Both the position numbers and the translations under genes were made by a program. The notes under the pieces were generated by a model that was given only the letters and a program-made list of their open reading frames with translations, was not told the origin of the DNA and ran no database searches. 64,000 bases of DNA from Saururus chinensis. Taxonomy: Eukaryota > Streptophyta > Magnoliopsida > Piperales > Saururaceae. The DNA is taken from contig CP141140.1 in the NCBI GenBank assembly GCA_035235625.1, positions 54,059,351 to 54,123,350 of the forward strand, given 5' to 3'. This document shows positions 43,033-54,544 of the stretch, piece after piece (the first letter of the stretch is position 1; every line of letters starts with the position of its first letter).

Positions 43033-44882
43033 CCACTATCGTGACAACGATTGCACCTGCCTGTGCCTAATGCTTTGTGGCAGTGGCACTCTCCAGATAG
43101 GCAGGCATATACACAACACTTGGCATGGGACACCAGCCGATAGTTCAGTGGCAATGACGGCTAGCGGCCAACTGTCTTACAACTGCCGCTGGCAGCCGAC
43201 ACTTCTAGCCTGACCTGGAGCTACCATTTGATGGAGATAGAGAAGAATTAACAAACCGTAGCCATTGATACAAACTTAAGCTTTTCTCCATAAATTATTG
43301 CTTAATCTAATGGGTTTCTGGCTTAGGCTTTGATTGAAATTAATTTTCTCACAACAAAGAAGATTAACACGTTGTACTGATTGCTATGACTACTCCGGTG
43401 CTTGAACTCATCTTCCCTCCGAGCTGTGAATTTAGTAACGTAAAGAATTGCAATAATCATTCGTTAATGGAAACGTACAAAGAACACGTGGAAGGAAATG
43501 GGATAGAACATGGTGTTATAATGGTTTAGGTTAGTAAAAGCCATCCAGCCACTTTAGAGGCAAATACAAACAATCACAAAATTGTATACAATTGCTCATG
43601 GAACAAGGACAAGGCTTTGCCACATTTATTTAAGATTTAACAATGCTAGGCCAGGGGATCTGCACGTAGTCACGGATGTCACCATGAGAATGAAAAGACC
43701 ACAAAACCTGTTCTCTTTCTCTCTCTCTCTCTCTCTCTCTATTTGTGTGGTTTTCTCATTGTTTATGTTGATTAGAAGATGCATAAGGAGCAGGAGATGC
43801 ATATTTAATTCAATTTTTCTTTTTATAACTTGTTTCACCTTGTTGGACAAATGTGCTTTTGATATTTCTCTACATCTGAATTGACTTATGGTCAATGGAT
43901 CTTTTCTTTTTTAGTGGTGCCATAGAGCTAGTAACAGTACATAAAATGGATTCAAATACAACGATGGGCAATATAAAGTTTGTATAAAGGTCTGTAACTC
44001 TGTACGATAGTACGTCATAAAGAAATTTGTAAGCTTTTGTGACCTATTGGTCCCTAATTGTTTACAAATTGTAAATTATTCCATCACCTTTGATGTATTC
44101 CCAACTCCTTAATCATTTATGTTCTGGTCTATTTATCAACAAAAAGTCACTAACACAGTCAAACACAGTTATAGTTTATGATAAATGACATCAAAAGCAT
44201 TTAGGTTATCAATCAAAAAGGTTATACACAATGTAGAGAACACGATATTTTATCATTTATATCAAAGTAGTCAACTTTTATGTCATAATTCATTAAGATA
44301 AAAAATCTGTTTAGAATGCTTAGCAAAAATAGTAAAATAGAAATAAACAAACAAATGAATCTTAAAAATTGATAGAATAAACATTAGAGACTAGTTCACA
44401 TATTTTAATTTAATTGGAAAGAATAGTGATCTTGAGGGAATAAACATGCTGGGGAGGATTTCATGCAAACTCTTCTTAGCTTGCGACACATAAGCTTCAA
44501 CAATACTTGTTAGGCATGCCTATCCATTATAAATGAGTGGTGGGTAAGCCAAAATCCAAATTGCTCCTTCCTCCCAATATTCCTTACATTGGCAGGTGCC
44601 TTTACATTCCTGTTGCTCATCTGAATTCATCTTAATATATACATTGTTTCTTAGTGGGCGTGGAGTGAAGATATGAAAATGGGGTCATTTTCCATGGTTT
44701 TCAGTGTTGGGAGACCAGTTTTGTTTTTCTTTTATCCATTTGTTCACTTAAAAGCAAGACCATATCTGACCACAAAACAGTGACCTGCACTATCCTATAC
44801 AGTTGAATTCCCATCATTTCTTTCCAGCAAAGATGTAGAGGTTGAGCCCCCACCAGCCTTTTGGGGATTGTTTCCCAAGTAT
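43033..44882. other. DNA upstream of the NPF gene, with a CT microsatellite
   Basis: No gene was recognised. A (CT)n microsatellite lies at 43711-43740. The GC-rich patch ends near 43230 and the rest is AT-rich. The last kilobase is presumably the promoter region of the transporter gene. Confidence 0.4.
43711..43740. repeat. (CT)n microsatellite
   Basis: About 30 bases of nearly pure CT dinucleotide, with one TTT interruption near its start. Confidence 0.95.
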
Positions 44883-44889
44883 TATAAAT
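44883..44889 (+). promoter_or_regulatory. Candidate TATA box of the NPF gene
   Basis: TATAAAT in context AGTATTATAAATAACAGC, 133 bases before the ATG at 45022. That leaves room for a ~100-base 5' UTR. Position only; no other promoter element was identified. Confidence 0.4.
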
Positions 44890-45021
44890 AACAGCACCAA
44901 CCTGCCTGCATATACTCAAATTAAGGGGTCTAGGAAGGAGTACTTTTGATCTCTAGTTGTTAATTGAGCTACTAGATATTCGTTTTTATTTGGCGCTAGG
45001 GGAAGGCCAAAGCACTTGGAA

Positions 45022-48000
45022 ATGGAAGTTCAGACACGGCAGAATTCTAAAGCTGAATCTCTATACCATGGGGTCGCAGTGGATTGGAGGGGCAGACCCT
45101 GCAAGGCCAACAAGCATGGCGGAATGAGAGCTGCTGTCTTTGCATTGGGTCTCTCTCTCGTTCTCTCTCTCTGTGATATATTTTTGTTGGAATTTTGTCC
45201 ATTCTCTTTCTCTAGAGTCATTCAAAGAGATCTGACTTATCAGAGTGTTCCTCTCAACATACTCCCATAAGTACCTTTGCTACTGGTAAACTGATGATAT
45301 ACATAAGCATTAAAATGCAATATTAAGCTACATACAAAACGATATTGTATTTCATATTTCTAGTCCCAGAATGTGATGAAACCATTCTCCAGCGTGACCA
45401 TGATTTAGGATTCACTAATTCTTTTGCCCTCCTCTTCAAGGTCAGAAGAGTCTATTTTTTCTCTGCATCGAATGATAAACATCAAGATATTATTTATATT
45501 CTTTTGTGCATTTAGGTCTCCAAGCATTCGAGATTATGGCTATAGCAGCAGTTGGGAACAATCTGATAACTTATGCATTCAATGAAATGCACTTCTCTCT
45601 GTCAAAGTCTGCAAATGTGGTCACCAACTTTGTGGGGACTACTTTTCTTCTGTCTCTGCTTGGTGGGTACCTCTCAGATTCATACCTTGGGAGCTTTTGG
45701 ACCATGTTGATATTTGGATTTGTGGAACTCTCAGTAAGTCTTCGTTGTTTTTTCTTCACATCCATTGAAAGGTGTGAACTTGATGAAATTAGATTAAAAT
45801 CAGGAAATTATTGACATTTTCCCTCTTCAGGGCTACATATTGCTCTCAGTCCAGGCACATGTTTCTCAGCTAAGGCCACCACCTTGCAACATGTTGACTA
45901 AAGGTGAAAGTTGTGTAGAAGCCAAGGGCTTTAAGGCATTCATATTCTTTATGGCCCTCTATTTGGTGGCCTTGGGAAGTGGGTGCCTCAAGCCAAACAT
46001 GATCTCTCATGGGGCTGACCAGTTCAGTAAGGATGACCCTAAGCAAGCAAAGAAGCTCTCCACCTACTTCAATACTGCTTACTTCAGCTTCTGTATTGGA
46101 GAACTCGTAGCCCTCACTGTTCTTGTGTGGGTCCAGACACGTTCTGGCATGGATGTTGGCTTTGGGGTCTCTGCAGCTGCCATGGCCACAGGATTAATCA
46201 GCATGGTCTGTGGCACACTCGTTTATAGAAACAAGCGGCCCCAGGGGAGTATATTCACGCCAATTGCTCAAGTATGATAACTTCTTCCCTTTCCTATTTT
46301 CATTTTAATTGTAATTAAGTTCATGAGTTGTTAATACTAGAAGAGGTTTTGCAATAAGTTTCTTGATATTTTTTGATGGTGTTTTGTGCTTTTGCTAAGG
46401 CAACATTGGTTATCCTGATTCTAAAAAGTTGTCAGATTCCCTAAAGTCATAAAGCATTTGTCTCCATGCTGTTTTAGCACCAAAAACAGTTACTCTGTGG
46501 TCATCAGAACCATTGATTTCAGTAGGTTAAAAATGATATGTTCATGAAATGGTTTCTTTTTTCGTTGGACACTTTCATGTCGGTTGTTAGGCCTTAGCAC
46601 TCTTTTGTGCTTGTCCTCGTTTATGCCAATTAAGTATTATTTCCAATTTGTTCATGCACCAAATCAAAATAATTCTTTTGTTATAATAATAGCCTTTTGT
46701 CCTCTCATTTATCCTTACTTTGAACTATTTATCTATTTTGGTGTGCTGATAATTTGCTAGCATCATCCACTGAGTATTCTAATTATAACGCAAACTCCTA
46801 GTTGCCTCTAAATGGTAGGAAAAGTTGATTTCTGATGCGTCACTACCCTTTTTCCACATGAACATGTAAAGAATTCCATGTTGTATCAGCAATTTCTTAT
46901 TAGGATGTGAACTTCACCTAATGCAGGTCTTGGTTGCTGCAACTGTAAAAAGGAAGCAAGTCTCTCCTTCTCAACAGGATATGCTTCATGAAGGCCGTCC
47001 AATGGGGGCAAGTCAGACTGTTGTTTCCAGTTTCAATTCTTCCTCCACTGCCCCTGAACCTAGCCACACCAAAAGGTTTCGGTGGGTACATAATATTTAC
47101 TCTGAAGAATTGCTCTCACATCTGATGATTTAGATTTGACTTGCTTCAATAGCAACTTTAGTCAATCTTATTGCCAAGAGTTGCTATTGACAATGAATCC
47201 AAATTCGCTGGTCCTCATAATAAGAGTTAAACTGAGAGAAAATTTAAACTGTAAAATGATTTCAAAAGTAAAATAGAAAAAGTTAATATGAGCTTCAGCT
47301 CATGTGCAAATGTCTGAACCGAGGCACCACAAACCGTCTCTGCGTGTTAGTCAAAAGCAGTCTGCCCCCTGAGAAACATGCACCATCCGATTTTTATTCG
47401 ATGGCTCGTGATGCCCCTACTCATGTAGTAGTAGCCTATGAGTTGGGGCTCATATTAACGGGACCTAAAATAATCTCAGTATCTATGTATTCTTTAAAAA
47501 ATTGCCCTCACATTTGACAGTTTAGATGGCAAGCTACAACATATTAAAACTAGTCGGTCATATGGCTTTTGTGAAACCCCGTGTTACTGCTCAGGTCTAA
47601 TGAATTTAATGTTCCATAACATAATTATTGGTGCTCAAATATTAATTCATATTAATGGCACCGACCAAAAAGGTTTATTGATTAATTAATTTGCATAGGG
47701 TATTTCCTAAATGAACTTTTTGAGAAAAATAATTTAATTGGTTTTTTTTTCCTTCAGATTCTTGGACAAGGCATGCATCAACAGCCAAGATGGGTCCCAG
47801 TTGAAGGAGAGCCCGTGGAGGCTGTGCACTGTGGCCCAAGTGGAGCAAGTGAAGATTATCATCTCCGTTATCCCAATATTCGCCTGCACCATAATCTTCA
47901 ACACCGTCTTGGCCCAGCTGCAGACTTTCTCAGTACAGCAAGGGAGCACCATGAACACCCAGCTCACAAAGCACTTCCAGATACCACCTGCCTCCCTCCA

Positions 48001-48637
48001 AGCCATCCCTTACATGGTGCTGATCTTTTTGGTCCCTCTCTATGAAACCATGTTTGTACCCTTCATGAGAAGGCTCACAAACAATGAGTCAGGCATCAGC
48101 CCTTTGCACAGAATGGGCGTGGGCCTCTTTGTTGCCACCTTCTCAATGGTCTCTGCTGCTCTGGTGGAAAACAAGAGGAGAAGGGCAGCCATTGAATCAC
48201 AGGAGATCATCTCCATCTTCTGGGTGGCACCCCAGTTTCTCATATTTGGGCTCTCAGAGATGTTCACAGCTGTGGGCCTTGTGGAGTTCTTCTACAAACA
48301 GTCCTTGTCGGGGATGCAGTCATTCCTGACAGCCATGACATATTGCTCTTACTCATGTGGCTTCTTTCTCAGCTCTCTGCTTGTCTCCCTGGTGAACAAG
48401 ATTACTTCAAACTCCAAAGGTGGTGGGTGGCTAAGTGATAATGATCTGAACAAGGATAGGCTAGATCTCTTCTATTGGTTACTTGCAGGCCTTTGTCTCC
48501 TGAATTTCGTCAATTATCTCTTTTGGTGTAGATGGTACTCTTACAACCCTCCTTTGCTGCCAAGTAAAGAGCATGAAGGTGTCCAACAACAGCTCTTTAT
48601 CTATTCAAAGCATGTTGGAGCTGAGAATATACCTTAG
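45022..48637 (+). CDS. NPF4.6: NRT1/PTR family transporter of the NPF4.6 (NRT1.2/AIT1) type, five exons, 606 aa
   Basis: Predicted plasma-membrane proton-coupled transporter of the NPF (POT/MFS) family. The closest remembered protein is Arabidopsis NPF4.6 (NRT1.2/AIT1), a low-affinity nitrate and abscisic acid importer. Exons: 45022-45148, 45516-45733, 45831-46271, 46927-47081, 47758-48637, all GT-AG with matching phase. Residues about 20-28 are the cytosolic VDWRGRPCK motif. TM1 carries LQAFEIMAIAAVGNNLITY instead of the ExxER proton motif of most NPFs, as in the NPF4 clade. Then follow the GGYLSDSYLGSFWT loop, LGSGCLKPNMISHGADQF, a hydrophilic central loop about residues 255-312, FLDKAC at 315-320, ESPWRLCTVAQVEQVK, QGSTMNTQL, IPPASLQAIPY, GLSEMFTAVGLVEFFYKQS, and NDLNKDRLDLFYWLLA. 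Length and all blocks are normal, so it looks functional. I chose the ATG at 45022. Substrate is inferred from similarity only. Confidence 0.95.
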
Positions 48638-49929
48638 AAGACTTATCTCTTTAATGATTTGTACAACTTTTAAGAACTTTGTATTAAAATAGAAAGAAAA
48701 AGGACCATGATAGACAACCATGTTGATGCCACATTGCAAAGCTAGGAGGATGACATCCGTTGTACCATCATCCCCATTCTACTCCCTAATAATGGCTCAT
48801 CTCATGTGATTCATTTGATGGCCTTCCAAAGGTTGCTGATTTGATTTGGAAAGGAGGATGAGTGGAGTGCGATAATTTTCTCCTTTGTTTTCTTTTCTCC
48901 ATTGGTCATGTGGTCCAAGATGAAGCAAAGTGATAAAGGCATGTAGGAAAGGCTTCGAGAAAGGGACAATATCCCATGATCTCTTCCTTTCTAGTCTCTA
49001 GAGCATATCCTGCTTTACATATGAGACATGTCCCATACATGTCGCGTGCTGCTTCTATGCTTTCTGCAAATTTGTTGAGTGTTTTTTCCCACTACAGTGA
49101 AGTGCAGCTCCCTTAATCTAAACCTTTTCCATCGATGAGTATAAAGCATGGAGATTGGATAAGAGTACTACCTCGGCAAAAATGATTTCTTGTGTCCAAA
49201 ACCGTATAAAAAAACGTTTTGAAAAGAACTGCTTCTGCTTGAAATGTCAAGGACGAACACACTTTAGACCGAAAGACCTCACTTTTTACAGTTTTTTGAG
49301 AAGTGACAATCGTTGGATCAAGTGGATTCTTATGGAATGTACCGAGTGTGGCTCGGGACGGAACCCCATTTAGTGCAGGTGGATAAAGAAGATCATGGGG
49401 ATGGACGAACGTTCAGGATTGAATTGGGTGATCGTGTGAAGTTATGGAATATTATCTGTAATGGAGCGATCGATTGGTGAGCCTAGAATGATCGATCACG
49501 CCAGGAGAGACCACGTTCAAATTTAGGCCGAGAGGTACAAACGGCACAGGCGTTTGAGCCATTGATAAGAGAAAGTATCCACTAGAACCGGTCTACCACG
49601 TGTCTGTGCATATGTCCCTTTATCTTTGAACACGTAATTCTAAATTTGTGCCTCATCTTACTCATTTTTAAATACATACTAATTTATTAAAGTGTCACTT
49701 TTTAAAAACACATATCTACCTGTCTGTAGAACGGTTTTACTGGATAATTTTTCCATTGATAGGTAGGTCAAACCTATTAATCAACACCTATTGTAGATAT
49801 GTTAAAATTTAGGCTAAGGCGTTGTGCAATAGATTGCCCCATGGGACAGACTGATAGATCGCCCTAGGTTCTGAAGTAGCAGAAGAAGAAGGATAATTGA
49901 TCGCTAGTGAAAAATATTGATCAGCCGCA
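48638..49929. other. DNA downstream of the NPF gene, nothing recognised
   Basis: Holds the 3' UTR of the transporter (GTATTAAAAT near 48681 is a weak polyadenylation-like signal). The rest is AT-rich DNA without recognisable genes. The copia LTR begins somewhere before 50000. Confidence 0.4.
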
Positions 49930-50299
49930 TAACAAAATATGGAAATTACCTGATTTAGACTCTTCTTAATTGGCAATTATAAAATTTTATTTTCTAAATA
50001 ATGAGATGCAAGCTTGTATGTCCCTTGTGGGTATAAAAGGCTCTTTTGAACCCATGGAGGTTAATCTTGACCATGTTAGAAGCTTCGTAAAGATGTAATC
50101 TTCCTCTTGTACTATTCTAAAATTAAATAGTAAAAAATTATGTGATCCTGTGGACAAAGCACCCATTGCTGAACCATATTATAAGTGATGTGTTCTCCCT
50201 TGATTGTCCTTCTTGCACATTACTATTCCTCATAAGGATCCATTACCATTGTGTAGATTATAAGCTAGATCTTTTTAGCGGCTATAATAAAATCAACAA
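49930..50299 (+). repeat. Probable 5' LTR of the copia element
   Basis: Contains a TATA box (GTATAAAAGG near 50030) and ends directly before a degraded primer binding site at 50301. The 5' edge is a guess. Only a truncated 3' counterpart could exist after 59035. Confidence 0.5.
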
Positions 50300-53200
50300 T
50301 TGGTATTATAACTTTAGGATTGGGTGAACATCACTTATATGTGTAGAAAAAAGTTTTTTTCCAAAGAGGTGGACTAGGTTGGAGAAGATTGCTCTGTCTC
50401 GAACAAATCAGAGTTGTCAAAGAAGGCAACTACAACGGTTACAACCACATACCAGCACCTTCACCACCATGAAGAAGAGCAAGCCACCATCGAGGTTAGT
50501 GTCATCGCTATCTAGCAATGACCAGAGCACGAAGACCTCGGTGTGCCACATGACTAGGAGTCGCTTGTACTAGTGTGCTGGCACCGCCAACGCTAGCTAG
50601 TGCTGAGTAGAGACTCAGTTCTCGTCCAGTAATTTCTATTGTTCATATGTTGGTGTTAAATTTGATGAGGAAATTCAATGTATTGCATTGTTGAAATCTC
50701 TATATGCTGATTAAGAATTATATAAAGTTGTTGTAAATAGTTCTCATTCCACCGATAAATTTATATTGAATGATGTGTCATGTAGATTATTGTTGGCTGA
50801 GGAAACCCAACACAATGGCTCCACAACCTCAACAGGGTCGGCTCTGGCTCTTGACTCCAGAGGCCTCAAGGGGCAAAGATAGCCCAGAGGTAAAGGAAAG
50901 TTCCTAAGGGGACGTTCCAAATCCTAGGGGACGAAGAATGATGGAAAATGTTGGAACTATGGCCAAACTGATCATGTTAAATGTGACTACAAAAATGTTG
51001 CACACGATGCAGGTAATAAGAATAGTAAGAATGACAATGTTGTTAATATTGCTAATGGTGATTAATACATGATCTTGTCTTGTAAAAGTAAATGTGAATT
51101 TTGGATTATTGATAGTGGTGCTTCTTTTCATGCAACTTTTAGAAGTAAATTGTCTAATAACTATATGTCTAGTGATTTGAAAAAAAATTATTTAGGCAAA
51201 GATATGACATATGAAATCATTGGTAAGGGTGATGTTAGATTGCAAGAGGAAAATTGTACAATGTTCTTGTTGAAGGATGCTAGACATGTGCCTTATCTGA
51301 CCAAGAATATTCTCTATTGGCTAACTGACCATGAGTGGCATCACCATCCAGTTTCTAAGTGACCACAAAAAAATGACTCGGGGAGCTATAGTGATCACTT
51401 AAGGGAAGAAATTTGGCACACTAAATATGCTTATCAGTTGTATCAGTAGTTCTATCTCAATTGCATTAGGTAATGTTGACGACCATGTGTGGCATAGCTA
51501 CCTTGGCCACATTCAGAGAAGGGATTGAAGATGTTACAGAGTAAGGGAAAGTTAACTGGATTCAAATATGTTGATCTATGTTTCTGTGAGGACTATGCCA
51601 TGGAAAAATAGAAAAAGGTCACAATCTCTAAATTAGCACATGACAAGAAAACTTAGTGTTTTGCTTTTGTTCACACAAATGTTTGGGGGCAAGCCCAGGT
51701 CCCCTCTCTTGGAGGTGCATGTTACTTTGTTACATATATTGATTATGTTTTTCTCAAGTTGCGGGTTTACTTTTACAAACAAAAATATGATGTATTTTCT
51801 ATGTTTACTAAATGAAAATTGCTTGTTAAGAATGAGATAGGACTTAGGTTGAAGTGCCTAAAATCAAACAATGGTGGTGAATACTATGCTGAGAATTCTA
51901 GTTATATTGTAACAAACATGAGATTCGGAGGTTGCTAATCACACCAAATAGCCTAGGCAAAATGACATTGTAGTGAAGATGAATTAGACCATTCTTGAGA
52001 GGGCACACAACATGAAGCTTCATTATGGCATGCTGCCCATGTTTTGGACCTATGTTGTTGATATTACATTGTATCTTATTAATAGGTCCCCATCCTATGC
52101 CAAGGATGGTGGGCTGCCTAAGGAAACATAGACACAAAATGAAGTTACATTTGATCACTTATGGGTGTTCAATTATACAAGTTATGTTCATATTGAGGCA
52201 AAGAACAAAGGCAAGTTGGATTCCAAATCCAACAAATGTTATTTTTGTGGTTATGGTGGACATACTATGAGATCTAGTCCACAAGAATGTGGTTAGAAGC
52301 ATAAATATAGTGTTCCATGAGACTGAGTTCTACAAACACAAGTAAGTTCAACAAAAGGGCAGGAACTTGATAGAGAATTTGTCAAACTTGATGCTTAAAC
52401 AACCCATGACACCTCCCTTCTATACTCGGCACTGAGGTTTATAGTCTAGTATGCCAACCTGTCAGGAGATGTCATCACGTGATGGCCAAGAAGGTGAGTA
52501 GGATGACCTGATAGAGTCTTCCTTAATGGTCCCACTACAAATGCTGCTAGGTAGACCACTTCCAGAGAGAGAAAGGCAAAACAGATCTTTGATCCATCTC
52601 CAAGTGCCAAGTAGAAATAGAGCTTTAACCCCAACCTGAACTACATGTTATATTTGAACAAGCATGTAAAATAGATACTTTAGTTAAGTGGGAGTGTGTC
52701 ATGAACAACAAGATGTACTCATTGATGTCCAATTAGACCTTGGAATTGGTTGTGTTACCTAAGGATAAGAAAGCCATGTATAACAACTGGGTCTATATGT
52801 TGAAGCAATAATCAAATAATAGCAAGAGGTTTAAGGCAAGACTAGTAGTCAAGAGTTTTGAATAGAGATATGAAGTTGATTACATAGAGATATTTGCTCC
52901 AGTTGTCAGGATAGCTACTATAAGAATGGTGTTATCCCTTGTATCAATGGAAGATATTCATCTAATGCTGCTTGATGTAAAAATAACTTTCTTACATGGT
53001 GACTTAGAGGAAGAAATCTATATACAAAACCCTAAAGCTATATTGTGAACGGCAAAGAAAACTAGGTATGTAGGTTGTCTAAAAGCTTATATGGACTAAA
53101 GAAGCTCCAAGATAATAGTACCACAAGTTTGATAGTTTTATGCAGGATATTGTCACTCTAATCATTACAGTTATTAGAGCAAGTTATCATCCTCATACAT

Positions 53201-53535
53201 CATATTGTTTCTTTATGTAGACGATGAGTTTATTACAGGAGCTTACTTGAATGAGATTCACAATATCACAAAACAATTGTCTTAGAAATTTGTAATGAAG
53301 GATCTAGGACCGTCAAAGCAAATTCTTGACATGAGGATTTCCAGAGACGAGAAGAAAGTGTTGAGGCTGTCTCAAATAGACTATGTTGAAAAAGTGCAGA
53401 TGGAATTCAACATTTAGGATGCGAAGCTTGTAGATCAACCTTGGTATCCCACTTCAGACTCTCTTAGGAGAAGTCTCCTAAGACTCAAGAAGAGAAAGCT
53501 CACATGCACAACATTCTATATGACTCACATTGCAA
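50300..53535 (+). mobile_element. Ty1/copia element, 5' and central part (gag, protease, integrase, RT)
   Basis: The sequence TGGTATTATAAC at 50301 is a decayed initiator-tRNA-Met primer site. Gag spans about 50380-51060 and ends in a zinc knuckle at 50949-50990 whose second Cys is Tyr (CWNYGQTDHVKC). Protease DSGASFHAT is near 51108, inside the open frame 51069-51362. Integrase remnants lie at 51940-52260 (AHNMKLHYGMLP, LINRSPS). RT spans about 52780-53480 (WVYMLKQ, KARLVVKSFE, IFAPVVRIATIR, KITFLHGDLEEEIYIQNP, then VLRLSQIDYVEKV). The frame stops matching copia after KTQEEKAHM near 53500-53530, where another element interrupts. Many stops mark it as inactive. Confidence 0.85.
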
Positions 53536-54544
53536 TAAAATAAAAAAGTGTTGCTAATAGTCATAAAAGTGTTGCCATAAGCATAAAAAAAGTCCCGTTG
53601 CAACTGCTAATTTACGGTGCATATGAAAAAACATCACTAATAGTACCATTATTAGTGACACTTTTTTTTTACATCCCAAAAAACATTAGCGGCGTTTTGA
53701 ATTTTGCTGCAAAACATTATTTGGGAGTTTTTTTATTTATGTTGTCAATAGCATATTGGCAACATTTATTAAACGTCTCTAATAGCTTCTTTATAGAGAC
53801 ATTTTATGAAAAACATTGCAAATAGCCAAGAATTTGGCAACCGTATATTAGATATGCTAATAAGAAAATAATTAAAAATATGCTTATTAGCAACAATTTT
53901 AAGTGCGTCACTAATAAGAAAATAATTTTTAAAAAATAAAACCCACCTCTAGTGGGAGGATGTAGGAGAGAGAGACTAGGGGGAGGGACCCCTCCTACTC
54001 TAGTCAACAGTAGGGGAGAGGACAAAAGGGAGTAAGGGAGAAGGGAGGAGTCAGTTGTTGGGTGAGGCGGATGGGCGCTAGACTCCGGTGCCCCACCACT
54101 CCTCCTTTGGCAGGCAGTAGGGAAGTAGGGGGGAGCAGGCTAGGGGAGAGGGGGATGTGAGGGGAGGAGGATAACAGGTGATGACAAAAAGTGCGACAGC
54201 GGCAAAGAGGTGCGAAGATACTATCGGAGAAAGGTGGGAGGTTGAGGTAGGGGAATGAAAGGACGTAGGGAAAAATTTCAGCTACAGACTTTTTCATGTG
54301 CAGGCAAAATTTTGCTGAGTGTTGTTTTTCCTCTAGCACTATTTGTGAAGCTTGTTTAAAGCGTCGTAAATAGTAAAGTATGTGCGATGTTTAAAATAAA
54401 ATGTAGCTGATAACATGTATTGTTTGGGATGTTTATTATGAATGCTACAAAAAACCTATTTTTTGTATTATATAAAATATATTATTTAATATATAAATAT
54501 AATATATACATATATATAGGGAAAAAAATTTAAATAATATCTTT

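Noticed and set aside
47734..48329. Alternative frames on both strands inside the last NPF exon
   Set aside because: They are shadows of the strongly conserved transporter exon 47758-48637.
49155..49373. 72-codon frame with Cys-X2-Cys-like pairs
   Set aside because: No spacing fits a known zinc finger and no neighbouring exon supports it.
54004..54339. Open frames on - in the G-rich modules (also 55472-55795)
   Set aside because: The products are low-complexity Pro/Ser/Leu strings caused by purine-rich DNA on the other strand and share no family features.
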